A stretch of DNA of 64,000 nucleotides from Segnochrobactrum spirostomi (GTDB lineage Bacteria; Pseudomonadota; Alphaproteobacteria; Rhizobiales; Segnochrobactraceae). The first letter of the stretch is position 1. Each line of letters begins with the position of its first letter. Positions 8,180-18,500 of this stretch are shown piece by piece. A program made the position numbers and the translations under genes. Where the stretch lies: the NCBI RefSeq assembly GCF_009600605.1, contig NZ_VWNA01000001.1, positions 3,520,501 through 3,584,500 on the forward strand, written 5' to 3'. Below the pieces are notes generated by a model. That model was given only the letters and a program-made list of their open reading frames with translations. It was not told where the DNA came from and did not search any database.

Positions 8180-9430
8180 ATGAAGGGTGCCGCCCGTAAC
8201 GGAGCGATCCTGATCGCGGTTCTGATCGTCGCGGGTGGCGGATACGCGCTCTACCGGTCGTCACATTCGACGGCGCCGAGCCCTTCTTCTTCGCCCGCCT
8301 CATCGAGCACGCCCGCACCCTCGGCTCAGCCCGCGGCACCGGCCGCCGGCAACAGCGCCGCGCCGGCGGCGTCCGCGAGCGGGACGCCCGCCGCGACCGC
8401 CTCGGCGAAGGCGACGAGCCCCGCAGCCCAAGGGGCCGCCGCCCCCGGTGCTTCGACGACGGCCGGATCGACGGCCACGGCCACGGCCGCGGCGAGCGGC
8501 TCGACCGGGGCCAGCGCGCCGGGGCCCGGCGGCGTCACCGTCGCCGAGAAGGCAGGCTCGGCGGCCGAGCAGACGAACGCCGACAAGCCCGCCGCGCCGA
8601 CCTTCGACGTCGTGCGCGTGGAGAAGTCCGGCGACGCGACGCTCGCCGGCCGGTCCGTGCCGAACGCCGACATCGTGCTCTATGCGAACGGTGCCGTTGT
8701 CGGCCGCACCAAGGCCGACGCCCAGGGCAATTGGGTGATGGTGCTCGAGCGCCCGCTCGCCCCCGGCGAATATGATCTCGCGCTGACGAGCGTCGCGCCG
8801 GGCGACAAGAGCGAGACCGAGGCGATCGATCACATCGCGGTTTCGATCCCGAAGGATCGCAGCGAGACGCCGCTCGTCGCGGTGGTGACGAAGAGCGGCC
8901 CGACCCGCGTGCTCCAGCAGCCGGGCTCCGCCGAAGTGCCGCCGGCCAACGCGGCCGCCGGCGCCGGGGTTTCGATCGCGAAGGTCGAACTGCAATCCGG
9001 CACGCTGCACGTCACCGGCACCGCGGCGCCGGATGCGGCCGTTCGGCTCTACGTGGACGACGTCCCCGTGGCCGAGGGCAAGGCGACGGCCGACGGCGCC
9101 TTCGATCTCGCCGGCAAGACCCCGCTCGCCACCGGCGCCCATCAGGTGCGCGTCGATCAGGTTGCCGGCAGCGAGGCCAAGGTGGTGGCGCGGGCCGAGG
9201 TGCCCTTCACCAACGATCTGCCGGTCGCCTCGACCAAGATCGCGAGTGCGGCGGGGAAAGAGAAGGCCCGCGAGGTCGTCATCCGCCGGGGCGACGACCT
9301 CTGGAGCATCGCGCAGCAGCTCTATGGCAGCGGCAACCGCTATGTCTCAATCTACCGCGCCAACAAGAAGCAGATCCGCAATCCGGACCTGATCTATCCG
9401 GGACAGGTCTTCAAGCTTCCGGCGCCCTGA
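8180..9430 (+). CDS. Membrane-anchored LysM peptidoglycan-binding protein
   Basis: A 416-residue protein. Residues about 8-26 are a single N-terminal hydrophobic anchor (AILIAVLIVAGGGYALY). Residues 28-125 are low-complexity Ala/Ser/Pro/Thr, probably a flexible periplasmic linker. Two Ig-like strands-rich modules follow (around 140-215 and 265-345, the latter TLHVTGTAAPDAAVRLYVD). The last 51 residues are a LysM domain (VVIRRGDDLWSIAQQLYG to IYPGQVFKLP), which binds peptidoglycan glycan. The protein would tether the inner membrane to the cell wall. GGAGGGG lies ten bases before the ATG. No catalytic domain is visible. Confidence 0.88.
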   Translation: MKGAARNGAILIAVLIVAGGGYALYRSSHSTAPSPSSSPASSSTPAPSAQPAAPAAGNSAAPAASASGTPAATASAKATSPAAQGAAAPGASTTAGSTATATAAASGSTGASAPGPGGVTVAEKAGSAAEQTNADKPAAPTFDVVRVEKSGDATLAGRSVPNADIVLYANGAVVGRTKADAQGNWVMVLERPLAPGEYDLALTSVAPGDKSETEAIDHIAVSIPKDRSETPLVAVVTKSGPTRVLQQPGSAEVPPANAAAGAGVSIAKVELQSGTLHVTGTAAPDAAVRLYVDDVPVAEGKATADGAFDLAGKTPLATGAHQVRVDQVAGSEAKVVARAEVPFTNDLPVASTKIASAAGKEKAREVVIRRGDDLWSIAQQLYGSGNRYVSIYRANKKQIRNPDLIYPGQVFKLPAP

Positions 9431-9464
9431 CCCGGGCGCCTGTGGCGCTTTCCGCGTGCCGAAC

Positions 9465-11384
9465 TCATTCCGCCGCGCGGGGGCGCGCGCCCGGTTCGCC
9501 ATCCGTCAGGACGAACGTCCCATCAGCCCCTTCGAACGCCGTGACGATGCGGTCGTGGAAGGCGGCGAGCGTCGAACGGTGGCCGATGGAGACGACGGTC
9601 GTTCCGGGTAGCCGCGCCGTGACGAGGGTGTAGAGCGCGTTTTCCGCCGGCTCGTCGAGCGCGGATGTCGCCTCGTCGAGAAAGAGCCAGTCCGGCTTGG
9701 CGAGGATCACGCGGGCGAGCGCCAAACGCTGCTGCTCACCCAGCGAGAGGATCATCGTCCAACTCGCCTCGACGTCGATCTGGTCGACGAGGTCGGCGAG
9801 CCCGACGGCCGACAGCGCCTCCGCGATCGCTCCGTCGCCGAAGGCGTCCGGCGCGGCCGGATACGCGATGGCGCGGCGCAGCGGCCCCATCGGCAGGTAA
9901 GGGCGCTGCGGCAGGAGCAGCACGCTCGCCCCGCCCGGCACTTCGATCACGCCCTCGCCGAACGGCCAGACACCGGCGACGGCGCGGAACAGGGTCGACT
10001 TGCCGGCTCCGGAGGGACCCATTACCAGCGTGCGCTCGCCGCCGCGGAAGGTGAGGGCGGGAATCGAGAGGATCGGCGTGCCCTCCGGCATGCGCAGGGT
10101 GAGGTCGCGGACGACGACGGCGGTCTCGGTATCGGGCGGCGCATCGGGCATGATTGGCGCGGCGGCCTGAGGGGCGATCCGGATCGTCGCGGCGTCGCCG
10201 CTCGCGCGGTTCGCCCGGGCGATGCCGTCCTCGAAGGTCTGCATCCGGTCGAGCACCGCCTGATAGGCGGCGAGCGTCGTGTAGGAATCGATGAAGAAGC
10301 TCATCGTCTCCTGCACCCGGGAGAAGGCGTCCGCCGTCTGCGTCATGCCGCCGAGCAAGATCTTGCCGGCGAAATAATAGGGCGCGACCAAGACGTACGG
10401 CACCACCGCATTGACCTGCGAATAGCCGGCCGTAACGATGATGAGCCGCTTCATGCGGGCGATGATGGCGTAATAGTTGTCGACGATGCCGCCGAAGCGC
10501 TGCTGGAGGTTGGAGAGTTCCGCCTGTTCGCCCTTCAGGAGGCCGATCTGTTCGGCATATTCGCGCAGCCGCGCGAGGGAGAAGCGGAAATCGGCCTCGT
10601 AGCGCTGCTGGGCGAAGTTGAGACGGATCAGCGGCCTGCCGACGCGGTGGGTGATCCAGGTGGCGAGCACGGTGTAGATCAGCGCGCCCCACAAGAGGAA
10701 GCCTGGCATCCGCATCTCGGTGCCCGGCAGCGTGAAATTGCGCGACAGGATCCACAGCACCACGGAGAACGAGGCGAGGTTGCTCACGGCGGAAAGCAGG
10801 CCGAGCGTCAGCGATTGCGTGGTTTGGACGAACTGGTCGATGTCGTCGGCGATGCGCTGGTCCGGGTTGTCGGTCGCGGTCCGGGCGATCATCATCCGGT
10901 AGGGCGTGCCGTCGGCGAGCCAGGTGCCGACATAGCGGTGGGTCAGCCAGCGCCGCCAGCGGATGCGCAGGTAGCTCTCGAGGGCGTAGCGGTAGATCGC
11001 GATCACGATGGCGATCATCGCCCAGAACAGGAACACCGTGAGCAGCAGGCTCCAGAAAGCCCGGGCATCGTGCTGCTGGATCGCGTCGTACCAGGAATTG
11101 TTGAAGTAGGAGAGGCGGACGTCGATCGCGACGTCGGCAAAAGTCGCCGCGATCACGATGGCCGCCATGATGAGGGCGAGCCATCCCTCCCGGATCCGGA
11201 GGCGGCCGAAACGCCCGAGCTCCACCTCGGTCACGTCCCGCGTGCTGAAGTAGGGCACCGTGAGGCGCCACGCGAGGCTCGCGGTCCGGCGGACCGCCGC
11301 GAGACGCTGGCCCTTGGGCGGCGGGGGCGGAGCGCCCTTGATGGAGGAAGGATCGGCGAGGGACGCGGCACTGGCGACGGGCAT
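9465..11384 (-). CDS. ABC transporter, SbmA/BacA-like membrane domain fused to ATPase (YddA type)
   Basis: A 639-residue half-transporter. The N-terminal part has about six membrane segments with the SbmA/BacA-like features RRWLTHRYVGTWL, DNPDQRIADDI and FSLARLREYAEQIGLLKGE. The C-terminal ATPase (about 420-625) has Walker A GPSGAGKST, signature LSLGEQQRLALAR and Walker B WLFLDEATSALDE. Relatives include YddA and the vitamin B12/antimicrobial-peptide transporting BacA-related proteins; the substrate here is unknown. It lies 92 bases downstream of the Atm1-like gene on the same strand and might be cotranscribed with it. Confidence 0.9.
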   Translation of the reverse strand: MPVASAASLADPSSIKGAPPPPPKGQRLAAVRRTASLAWRLTVPYFSTRDVTEVELGRFGRLRIREGWLALIMAAIVIAATFADVAIDVRLSYFNNSWYDAIQQHDARAFWSLLLTVFLFWAMIAIVIAIYRYALESYLRIRWRRWLTHRYVGTWLADGTPYRMMIARTATDNPDQRIADDIDQFVQTTQSLTLGLLSAVSNLASFSVVLWILSRNFTLPGTEMRMPGFLLWGALIYTVLATWITHRVGRPLIRLNFAQQRYEADFRFSLARLREYAEQIGLLKGEQAELSNLQQRFGGIVDNYYAIIARMKRLIIVTAGYSQVNAVVPYVLVAPYYFAGKILLGGMTQTADAFSRVQETMSFFIDSYTTLAAYQAVLDRMQTFEDGIARANRASGDAATIRIAPQAAAPIMPDAPPDTETAVVVRDLTLRMPEGTPILSIPALTFRGGERTLVMGPSGAGKSTLFRAVAGVWPFGEGVIEVPGGASVLLLPQRPYLPMGPLRRAIAYPAAPDAFGDGAIAEALSAVGLADLVDQIDVEASWTMILSLGEQQRLALARVILAKPDWLFLDEATSALDEPAENALYTLVTARLPGTTVVSIGHRSTLAAFHDRIVTAFEGADGTFVLTDGEPGARPRAAE

Positions 11385-11476
11385 GCGAACTCGATCTCGG
11401 TTCGACTCGTTTCGTCGCCACCAAACGCGCGGCGCCCGGCCAGATTATGGCGCGGAGCGGCCGGCGGTAAGGATCA

Positions 11477-13360
11477 TTATTGCGCTGCGATCGGCTCCGG
11501 ACGGATCGGCGGATCGGGAATCTCGATCGAGCCGGCTTCCTGCGCCTCGCGCTGGCGCTCCCACATCTCGGCATAGAGCCCGCCGAGCGCGACGAGATCG
11601 CCGTGGCGACCGCGCTCGACGATGCGGCCGCCGTCGAGCACCAGGATCTCGTCGGCATCGACGACCGTCGACAGACGATGGGCGATGACGAGAGCGGTAC
11701 GGTTCTCGGCGACCCGGTCGAGCGCCGACTGGATCTCCTGCTCGGTGCGGGTGTCGAGGGCGGAAGTCGCCTCGTCGAGAATTAGGATCGGCGGCGCTTT
11801 CAGGATGGTGCGGGCGATCGCGACGCGCTGCTTCTCGCCGCCGGAGAGCTTGAGGCCGCGCTCGCCGACCTCGGTCTGGTAGCGCTTCGGCAGTCCTTCG
11901 ACGAAGTGTGCGATCTGGGCGGAGCGCGCCGCCGCCTCGACTTCCGCCTCCGACGCGCTCGGCCGGCCGTAGCGGATGTTGTAGCCGATGGTGTCGTTGA
12001 AGAGCACGGTGTCCTGGGGGACGATGCCGATCGCGGCGCGCAGCGAGGCCTGAGTGACCTCGCGCAGATCCTGCCCGTCGATGAGGATCCGCCCGCCCGT
12101 CACGTCGTAGAAGCGGAAGAGCAGACGGGAGATCGTGGATTTGCCGGCGCCCGACGGCCCGACGATCGCGACGGTCGCGCCCGCTGGCACGGTGAAGCTG
12201 ACGCCCTTCAGGATCTCGCGGTCCGGGTCGTAGTGGAAGTGGACGTCCTCGAAGGTGACGCTGCCGTGGGCGACGCTGAGGGCGGGGGCGCCCGGCTTGT
12301 CCTGCACCTCGGGCGCCACGTCGATCAGGTCGACCATCGCTTCGATGTCGGTCAGGCCCTGTCGGATTTCGCGGTAGACGAACCCGATGAAGTTGAGCGG
12401 GATCGAAAGCTGCATCAGCAGCGCATTGATCATCACGAAATCGCCGACGCTCTGGGTGCCCTGCAGCACTGCATAGGCGGACATCACCATGCAGATGATG
12501 GTGCCGGCGGCGAAAATGATGGCTTGTCCCTGGTTCAGCCAGGCGAGCGAGACCCAAGTCTCAATCGCGGCCTTCTCGTAGACCGCAATCGATTTGTCGA
12601 AGCGTTCCGCCTCGACTCGCTCGTTGCTGAAATATTTGACCGTTTCATAGTTGAGGAGGGAATCGACGGCCTTTGAGTTCGCCTCCGTGTCCGAGGAATT
12701 CATCACCCGGACGATGCCCATACGCCAGTTCGACATCTTGATGGTGAAGAGGACGTAGAGATAGACGGTCGCCGCGATGACGACGACATACCAGACGTCG
12801 AACTGGTACCAGATCACGACGGCCATCAGCGCGAACTCGATGACGGTCGGGATCGAATTCAAGATGGCGTGGCGAACGACGTTCTCGATGCCGTTGGTGC
12901 CGCGCTCGATCACCCGCGACAGGCCGCCGGTGCGGCGCTGCAGGTGGAAGCGCAGCGAGAGCTCGTGGAGATGGACGAAGGTGCGGATCGCGAGCGAGCG
13001 GACGGCGTGCTGGCCGACCCTGGCGAACAGAGCGTCGCGCACCTGGTTGAACGCCGTCATCAGCATCCGGCCGACGCCGTAGGAGATGACGAGCAGGATC
13101 GGCGTCGAGAGCAGAATGGCGGTGCGGTCGTCGGCACTGTGGCCCAGCGCGTCGGTCGCCCACTTGTAGGAATAGGGGACGAGGACGGTGACGACCTTGC
13201 CGATGAGGAGCGCCACCAGCGCCACCATCACACGGGCGCGCAGATCCGGCCGGTCTGCCGGCCACATATAGGGCCACAGCCCCTTGAGGGCGGTGGCGAT
13301 GGCGCGGCCTTCGCTCTTGTCCCGCGTTGCCGCGGACGGCTGGTCTGCAACCCGGCTCAA
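11477..13360 (-). CDS. Atm1/HMT1-like ABC exporter (ABCB family)
   Basis: A 627-residue homodimeric half-transporter with six membrane helices in the first about 330 residues and a C-terminal ATPase with Walker A GPSGAGKST, signature LSGGEKQRVAIARTI and Walker B ILILDEATSALD. The TMD stretches SRVIERGTNGIENV and VNDSLLNYE-like DSLLNYETVKYF are marks of the Atm1/HMT1/ABCB7 group, which exports glutathione-linked sulfur or metal compounds. The TTG start at 13360 overlaps the arsR TGA (TTGA) and has AGAGGA six bases upstream, so it is preferred to the long open ATG at 13489. Coupling to an ArsR gene suggests a role in metal or thiol stress. Confidence 0.88.
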   Translation of the reverse strand: MSRVADQPSAATRDKSEGRAIATALKGLWPYMWPADRPDLRARVMVALVALLIGKVVTVLVPYSYKWATDALGHSADDRTAILLSTPILLVISYGVGRMLMTAFNQVRDALFARVGQHAVRSLAIRTFVHLHELSLRFHLQRRTGGLSRVIERGTNGIENVVRHAILNSIPTVIEFALMAVVIWYQFDVWYVVVIAATVYLYVLFTIKMSNWRMGIVRVMNSSDTEANSKAVDSLLNYETVKYFSNERVEAERFDKSIAVYEKAAIETWVSLAWLNQGQAIIFAAGTIICMVMSAYAVLQGTQSVGDFVMINALLMQLSIPLNFIGFVYREIRQGLTDIEAMVDLIDVAPEVQDKPGAPALSVAHGSVTFEDVHFHYDPDREILKGVSFTVPAGATVAIVGPSGAGKSTISRLLFRFYDVTGGRILIDGQDLREVTQASLRAAIGIVPQDTVLFNDTIGYNIRYGRPSASEAEVEAAARSAQIAHFVEGLPKRYQTEVGERGLKLSGGEKQRVAIARTILKAPPILILDEATSALDTRTEQEIQSALDRVAENRTALVIAHRLSTVVDADEILVLDGGRIVERGRHGDLVALGGLYAEMWERQREAQEAGSIEIPDPPIRPEPIAAQ

Positions 13361-13686
13361 GTCAGTTCCTCTCCGCGCACCGGCTCGTGCCGGAGTGCTG
13401 CCGCCGTGCGTGTTCCACACGCCGGCAATGTCAGGCCGCCGAGGGCCGCCATCATGGCCTTGAGCGCGTCGCGTTCGATCGCGTAGCACGCCCGCGGGCC
13501 TTCGATCACGCCGGTGACGATGCCGGCGTCCTTGAGCACCTTGAGGTGTTCGGAGACGGTCGATTGGGCGAGGGGCAGCCGGCGGACGATCTCGCCGCAG
13601 CAGCAGCCGTCTTCATCGAGCAGCGCACGGACGATCGCGAGCCGGGCCGGATGCGCAAGGGCCTTGAACGCCCGCGCCAGACTCAT
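13357..13686 (-). CDS. ArsR-family transcriptional regulator
   Basis: A 109-residue winged-helix repressor. Residues 1-80 hold the ArsR fold: LARAFKALAHPARLAIVRALL, then the three-cysteine segment GCCCGEIVRRLP and the recognition helix LAQSTVSEHLKVLKDAG. Clustered cysteines near the recognition helix may sense metal, thiol or redox signals. The ATG at 13686 is where similarity starts; longer open frames reach 14043 but have no ArsR features. Its stop overlaps the start of the Atm1-like exporter, so it likely represses its own operon. Confidence 0.88.
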   Translation of the reverse strand: MSLARAFKALAHPARLAIVRALLDEDGCCCGEIVRRLPLAQSTVSEHLKVLKDAGIVTGVIEGPRACYAIERDALKAMMAALGGLTLPACGTRTAAALRHEPVRGEELT

Positions 13687-14005
13687 GTCGGTCTCTGTGT
13701 AGCGCACGTGGAATCCCTTGATCGCCGTTCGTCGATAGACGATGACGGTTTGGCCGGCAAGAGCGGTTTTCCGAAACACGATTCCTGTCTGGCGCGCCAA
13801 GCTTGCCCGAAGCGGGCTCGGGTCCGTCCCGCCCTTCTGCGGCGATCGCGCCGCGTTCCGGGTCCCATCGCCGATGGGGACCTCACGGTCGGGAGCAGGA
13901 CTTCCCTTCGGAAGCCAGACGTGGGAAAGCAGGGCGCTTTCGACAAGGTCTCGCCGCCGGCTTTCGCCGGTCGCGCTCCTTGGGCTCGATGAAGAGGACC
14001 TTTTC
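13687..14005. promoter_or_regulatory. Divergent control region, arsR and psd, with a candidate operator
   Basis: About 319 bases without a credible gene. A palindrome TCGTC-GATA-GACGA lies at 13729-13742, some 43 bases before the arsR start, and is a plausible ArsR operator. That assignment is inference from position and symmetry only. The psd side has AGAGGA close to its start, but no clear promoter was recognised. Confidence 0.4.
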
Positions 14006-14713
14006 ATGGCACATGGCCTCGGCGAATCCATCCGGCGCGCCATGGTCCCGATCCACCGGGAAGGTTACCCCTATATCGCCGGCTTCCTGGCGCTGACGGT
14101 GGTGCTGTGGCTGTTGTGGGCGCCGGCTGGATGGGTCGTGCTCGGCCTCACGATCTGGTGCACGCTGTTCTTCCGCGATCCGGTCCGCGTCACGCCGCTC
14201 GATCCGACGCTCGCCTTCTCGCCGGCCGACGGCCGAGTGGCGATGGTCGACTACGCGGTGGTGCCGAGCGAGCTCGGCCTCGGCGAGGAAATCCGCCCGC
14301 GCGTCTCGATCTTCATGAGCGTGTTCGACGTTCACGTGAACCGCGCGCCGGTCGCCGGCGCCGTCAGCCGGATGGTCTATCGGCCGGGCCGCTTCCTCAA
14401 TGCCGAGGACCCGCAGGCAAGCGTCGAGAACGAGCGCAACGGCATCATCATCGAAACCGCGACCGGGCCGATGGCGGTGGTGCAGATCGCCGGTCTCGTG
14501 GCGCGCCGCATCGTGCCGTTCGTGCGCCAGGGCGACAGCGTCGGCGCCGGCGACCGCATCGGGTTGATCCGGTTCGGCTCGCGCCTCGACGTCTATCTGC
14601 CGGCCGGCGCGGTGCCGCTCGTCGCCGAGGGACAGCGCGCGGTCGCCGGCGAGACGCCGATCGCCGATCTGACAGGTATCAGGCCGCAGCCGCTCGCGGT
14701 TCGGACCCTCTGA
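14006..14713 (+). CDS. psd: Phosphatidylserine decarboxylase
   Basis: A 235-residue proenzyme that makes phosphatidylethanolamine from phosphatidylserine at the inner membrane. It is the short (archaeal/alphaproteobacterial) type. After an N-terminal hydrophobic hairpin (about 18-50), the sequence shows FSPADGRV, SIFMSVFDVHVNRAPVAG and the self-cleavage site in LIRFGSRLDVYLP, where the Ser of Gly-Ser becomes the pyruvoyl group. The ATG at 14006 follows AGAGGA. It sits 11 bases before pssA, giving the complete PE branch in one transcript. Confidence 0.95.
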   Translation: MAHGLGESIRRAMVPIHREGYPYIAGFLALTVVLWLLWAPAGWVVLGLTIWCTLFFRDPVRVTPLDPTLAFSPADGRVAMVDYAVVPSELGLGEEIRPRVSIFMSVFDVHVNRAPVAGAVSRMVYRPGRFLNAEDPQASVENERNGIIIETATGPMAVVQIAGLVARRIVPFVRQGDSVGAGDRIGLIRFGSRLDVYLPAGAVPLVAEGQRAVAGETPIADLTGIRPQPLAVRTL

Positions 14714-14724
14714 GGCGCCCGCGG

Positions 14725-15554
14725 ATGATCGATCTGTTTCCGCCCTTCGATCCCGGCCATCGCCGCACCAAGCGGCGGCCGCTGCGTATCCGCCGGCTAC
14801 CGATGCGGCTTATCGCGCCGAACGTCGTCACTCTGCTCGCGCTTTGCTCCGGTCTCACCGCGATCCGCATGGCGCTCGAGAACCGCTACGATTGGGCGAT
14901 CTTCGCCATCGTCGTCGCGGCGATCCTCGACGGGCTCGACGGCCGGGTGGCGCGACTTTTGAAATCGACCTCGCGGTTCGGTGCCGAACTCGACAGCCTC
15001 ACCGATTTCGTCAATTTCGGCGTGGCGCCGGCGGTGCTGCTCTATGTGTGGACGCTCCACGAACTGCGCTCCATGGGCTGGATCGTGGTGCTCATCTTCG
15101 CCATCGCCGCGGCGCTGCGCTTGGCGCGCTTCAACGTGATGCTGGAGGACAGGACGCGGCCGGCCTGGCACGGCAACTTCTTCACCGGCGTTCCGTCGCC
15201 GGCGGGGCGGTGTGCGCCCTGCTGCCGATCAACCTTGCCTTGACCGGCGTGATCGAGCCGGGGCGGGAGGTCGCCGTGGTCGTCGCGATCTATACAGTGA
15301 TCGTCGGCCTTCTGATGGTGAGCTCCGTCCCGACCTTCTCCGGCAAGAAGCTCGGATCGCGCATCCGCCGCGATCTCGTGCTGCCGCTGTTCGTGGTCGT
15401 GGTCCTGATCGTCGCGCTCGTGGTGTCCTATCCCTTCGAGATGCTCTCGATCGGCGCGATCGTCTATCTCCTCGCCATCCCCGTCGGCGTCGCAGCCTGG
15501 CGGCGGCTCGCCGCTGCGACGCCGGACATCGAGGTGGACGAGCAGGACGCCTGA
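14725..15554 (+). pseudogene. pssA: CDP-diacylglycerol-serine O-phosphatidyltransferase, frameshifted
   Basis: The first about 160 codons encode a CDP-alcohol phosphatidyltransferase with the DGLDGRVARLLKSTSRFGAELDSLTD motif region (split in my reading as DGLDGR...GAELDS...D) that binds CDP-diacylglycerol and metal. At the four-G run 15204-15207 the frame runs into a stop shortly after. Adding one G restores FTGVPSPAGAVCALLPINLAL and the rest of a 276-residue polytopic protein ending at 15554. Losing pssA while keeping psd would stop PE synthesis unless a second copy exists, so a base-calling error is a serious alternative. ATG 14725 has GAGG nine bases upstream. Confidence 0.85.
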
Positions 15555-15575
15555 TCGGGCGCCCCGCTCCGCCGC

Positions 15576-18500
15576 TCATTCCGCGGCGTGGGGCAGATGC
15601 CCGACGCTCGGGTGCGCAGCGGGCTTGGGACCCGCCGCGGCGTGCGGACCGTCCTCATCGTCTTCCTTCGGACCGATGAAGCGTCCGAACACCCAGCCCA
15701 TGAAGCGCGAGACGTCGTCCATCACCGTGTAGAACGCGGGGACGAAGATCAGCGACAGCACGGTCGAGACCGCGAGACCGCCGATCACCGCGATCGCCAT
15801 CGGAGCGCGGAACTCGCCGCCCTCGCCGAGGCCGAGCGCGCTCGGCACCATGCCGGCGATCATGGCGATGGTCGTCATGATGATCGGCCGCGCGCGCTTG
15901 CGCCCGGCGTCGATCACCGCGTCGACCCGGTTCATGCCGCGATGGACGCCCTCGACGGCGAAATCCACGATCATGATCGCGTTCTTCGTCACGATGCCCA
16001 TCAGCATGAGGATGCCGATCACCACCGGCATCGAGACCGGGTTGTCGGTCGCGAGCAGGCCGAGGATGACGCCGCCGATCGCGAGCGGCAGCGAGAGCAG
16101 GATGGTGATCGGCTGGAACACGCTGCCGAACAGCAGGATGAGCACGCCGAACACCATCATCAGGCCGGCGCCCATCGCCATCGCGAAGCCCGAGAACACC
16201 TCGCCCATCACCTCGACATCGCCGCTCTCCTCGATGCGGACGCCCTTCGGAAGGCCCACCTTCTCGGCGGTCGTCATCACCTTGGCGACGGCATCACCAA
16301 GTGCCACGCCCTTGACGAGGTCGGCGCCGATCGAAACCCGCCGCTCGCGGTCATAGCGATCGATCGAGGATGGCCCTTGACCGAAGGAGATGTCGGCGAC
16401 CGAGGCGAGCGGCAGGGGCTCGCCGGTTCCCGCCTTCACCGCCATGGCGCGGACCAAGGCGAGGTTCTTGCGGGCGTCGGTGTCGAACTGCACCCGGATC
16501 GGGATCAGCCGGTCGCCCGCGTTGAACTTGGCGAGGTTGGCGTCGATGTCGCCGATGGTGGCGACGCGGATCGCCTCGGAGATGTCCTCCGTCGAGACGC
16601 CGTAGCGCGCGGCCTCCTCGAGCCGGGGCCGGATGCGGATCTCCGGACGATCGACGCCCGCGACCGCCGCCACGTTGGCGAGGCCCGGCTCGGCGCGCAG
16701 CGCCCCTTCGAGTTTGCCGACCGCCTCGTCGAGGGCGATGGGGTCGTTGGACAACAGCGAGATCGAGAGTTCCCGATCGCCGCGCTCGTTGACGTACCAG
16801 GCGCGGACATCCGGCAAATCGGCGATCAGGCCGTTGATGACGCCCTCGATCTCCTTCTGGGATCGCTTGCGCTCGCTCTTCGGCGTCAGCGTGACGAACA
16901 CCGCGGCCTTGCGGACCTCGAGATTGCCGGTGGGCGAGGTTCCGCCGAGAACGAAGACCTGAGAGACCTCCGGGATCGTGCGGATCGCCTTGGCGATCTC
17001 GTCGGTCTTGGCGCGGGTGTCGTCCAGGGTCGCTCCCGGCGGCAGTTCGACCGAGACGACCGTGCGGCCGATGTCCTCGACGGGAAGAAAGCCGGTCGGC
17101 AGCAGGCCGGTCGACCACAACGAGCCGGCGAACAGCAGGAGACCGACGGCGAGCGTCACCAGACGATGGCGGACCGTCCAGCCGAGGAAGCGCACATAGC
17201 GCCGCATCAGCCAGCCGTCGCGCTCCTCGACATGCTTGGTCGGCCGCATCAGATAGGCCGCCATCATCGGCGTGATGAGACGGGCGACGAGCAGCGAGAT
17301 CAGCACCGCGACCGCGACCGTCAGGCCGAACTGCTTGAAATATTGCCCGGCGATGCCGCCCATGAAGCTCACCGGCGCGAACACCGCGACGATGGTCATG
17401 GTGATGGCGATGACGGCGAGGCCGATCTCGTCGGCTGCTTCCATCGCCGCGCGGTAAGGCGATTTGCCCATCCGCATGTGGCGGACGATGTTCTCGATCT
17501 CCACGATGGCGTCGTCGACCAGGATGCCGGTGACGAGAGTGATGGCGAGCAAGCTGATGAGATTCAGGGAGAATCCCATGATGCTCATCAGCCAGAAGGC
17601 CGGAATGATCGAGAGGGGCAGTGCCACCGCCGCGATCAGCGTGGCACGCCAGTCCTTGAGGAAGATGAACACCACGATGACGGCGAGGATCGCGCCTTCG
17701 ATCAGCGTCTGCATCGCGGATTCGTAGTTGCCATAGATGTTCGCGACGGAATCGTCGATCAGCGCATACGAGACCTCGGGATGCGCGGCGTGCAATTCCT
17801 CGATGGCCTTGGCGACGACTGCGGCGACGGTGACGTCGCTCGCCCCCTTCGAGCGGTAGACAGAGAATGATACGACCGGCGTATCACCGCCGAGCCGGGC
17901 GAACGAGCGCGGTTCCTGGAAGCCGTCGCGCACCGTGCCCAGTTCGTCGAGCCGCACGCTGCGGCCGCCGGGGATGTTGATGACGGTATTGTCGAGCTCG
18001 GCGACGGTGTGCGCGCCGGCGAGGGTGCGCAGGGATTGTTCCTGGCCGCCGATCTCGGCGCGGCCGCCGGCGAGGTCCACGTTGGTGGCGCGCAGCCGGC
18101 TCGACACGTCGCCGGCCGTCATGCCGAGCGACATCAGCCTGTCGGGGTCGAGCACGACCTGGATTTCGCGGGAGACGCCGCCGATGCGGTCGACCTTGCC
18201 GACGCCGGGCAGGCCCTGGAGCTTGCGCTTCACCACGTCGTCCACGAACCAGGAGAGTTGCTCCAGCGTCATCGACGGTGCGGCCGCGGCGTAGGTCTGG
18301 ATCGCCTGGCCTTCCACGTCGATGCGCTGGACGATCGGCTCGTCGATGTTGCGCGGCAGGTCGGCGCGGATCTTCGAGATCGCATCCTTGGTGTCGTTGA
18401 GGGCGCGGTCGGGATCGACCTCGAGGCGGAACTCGATCGCGGTCGTAGAATCGCCGTCGGTGATGGTCGAGCTGACGTGCTTCACGCCGGTGAGATTGGC

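Noticed and set aside
11477..13489. A longer start (ATG 13489) for the Atm1-like exporter
   Set aside because: It would overlap most of the arsR gene's 3' end; the TTG at 13360 has a ribosome site and overlaps the arsR stop.
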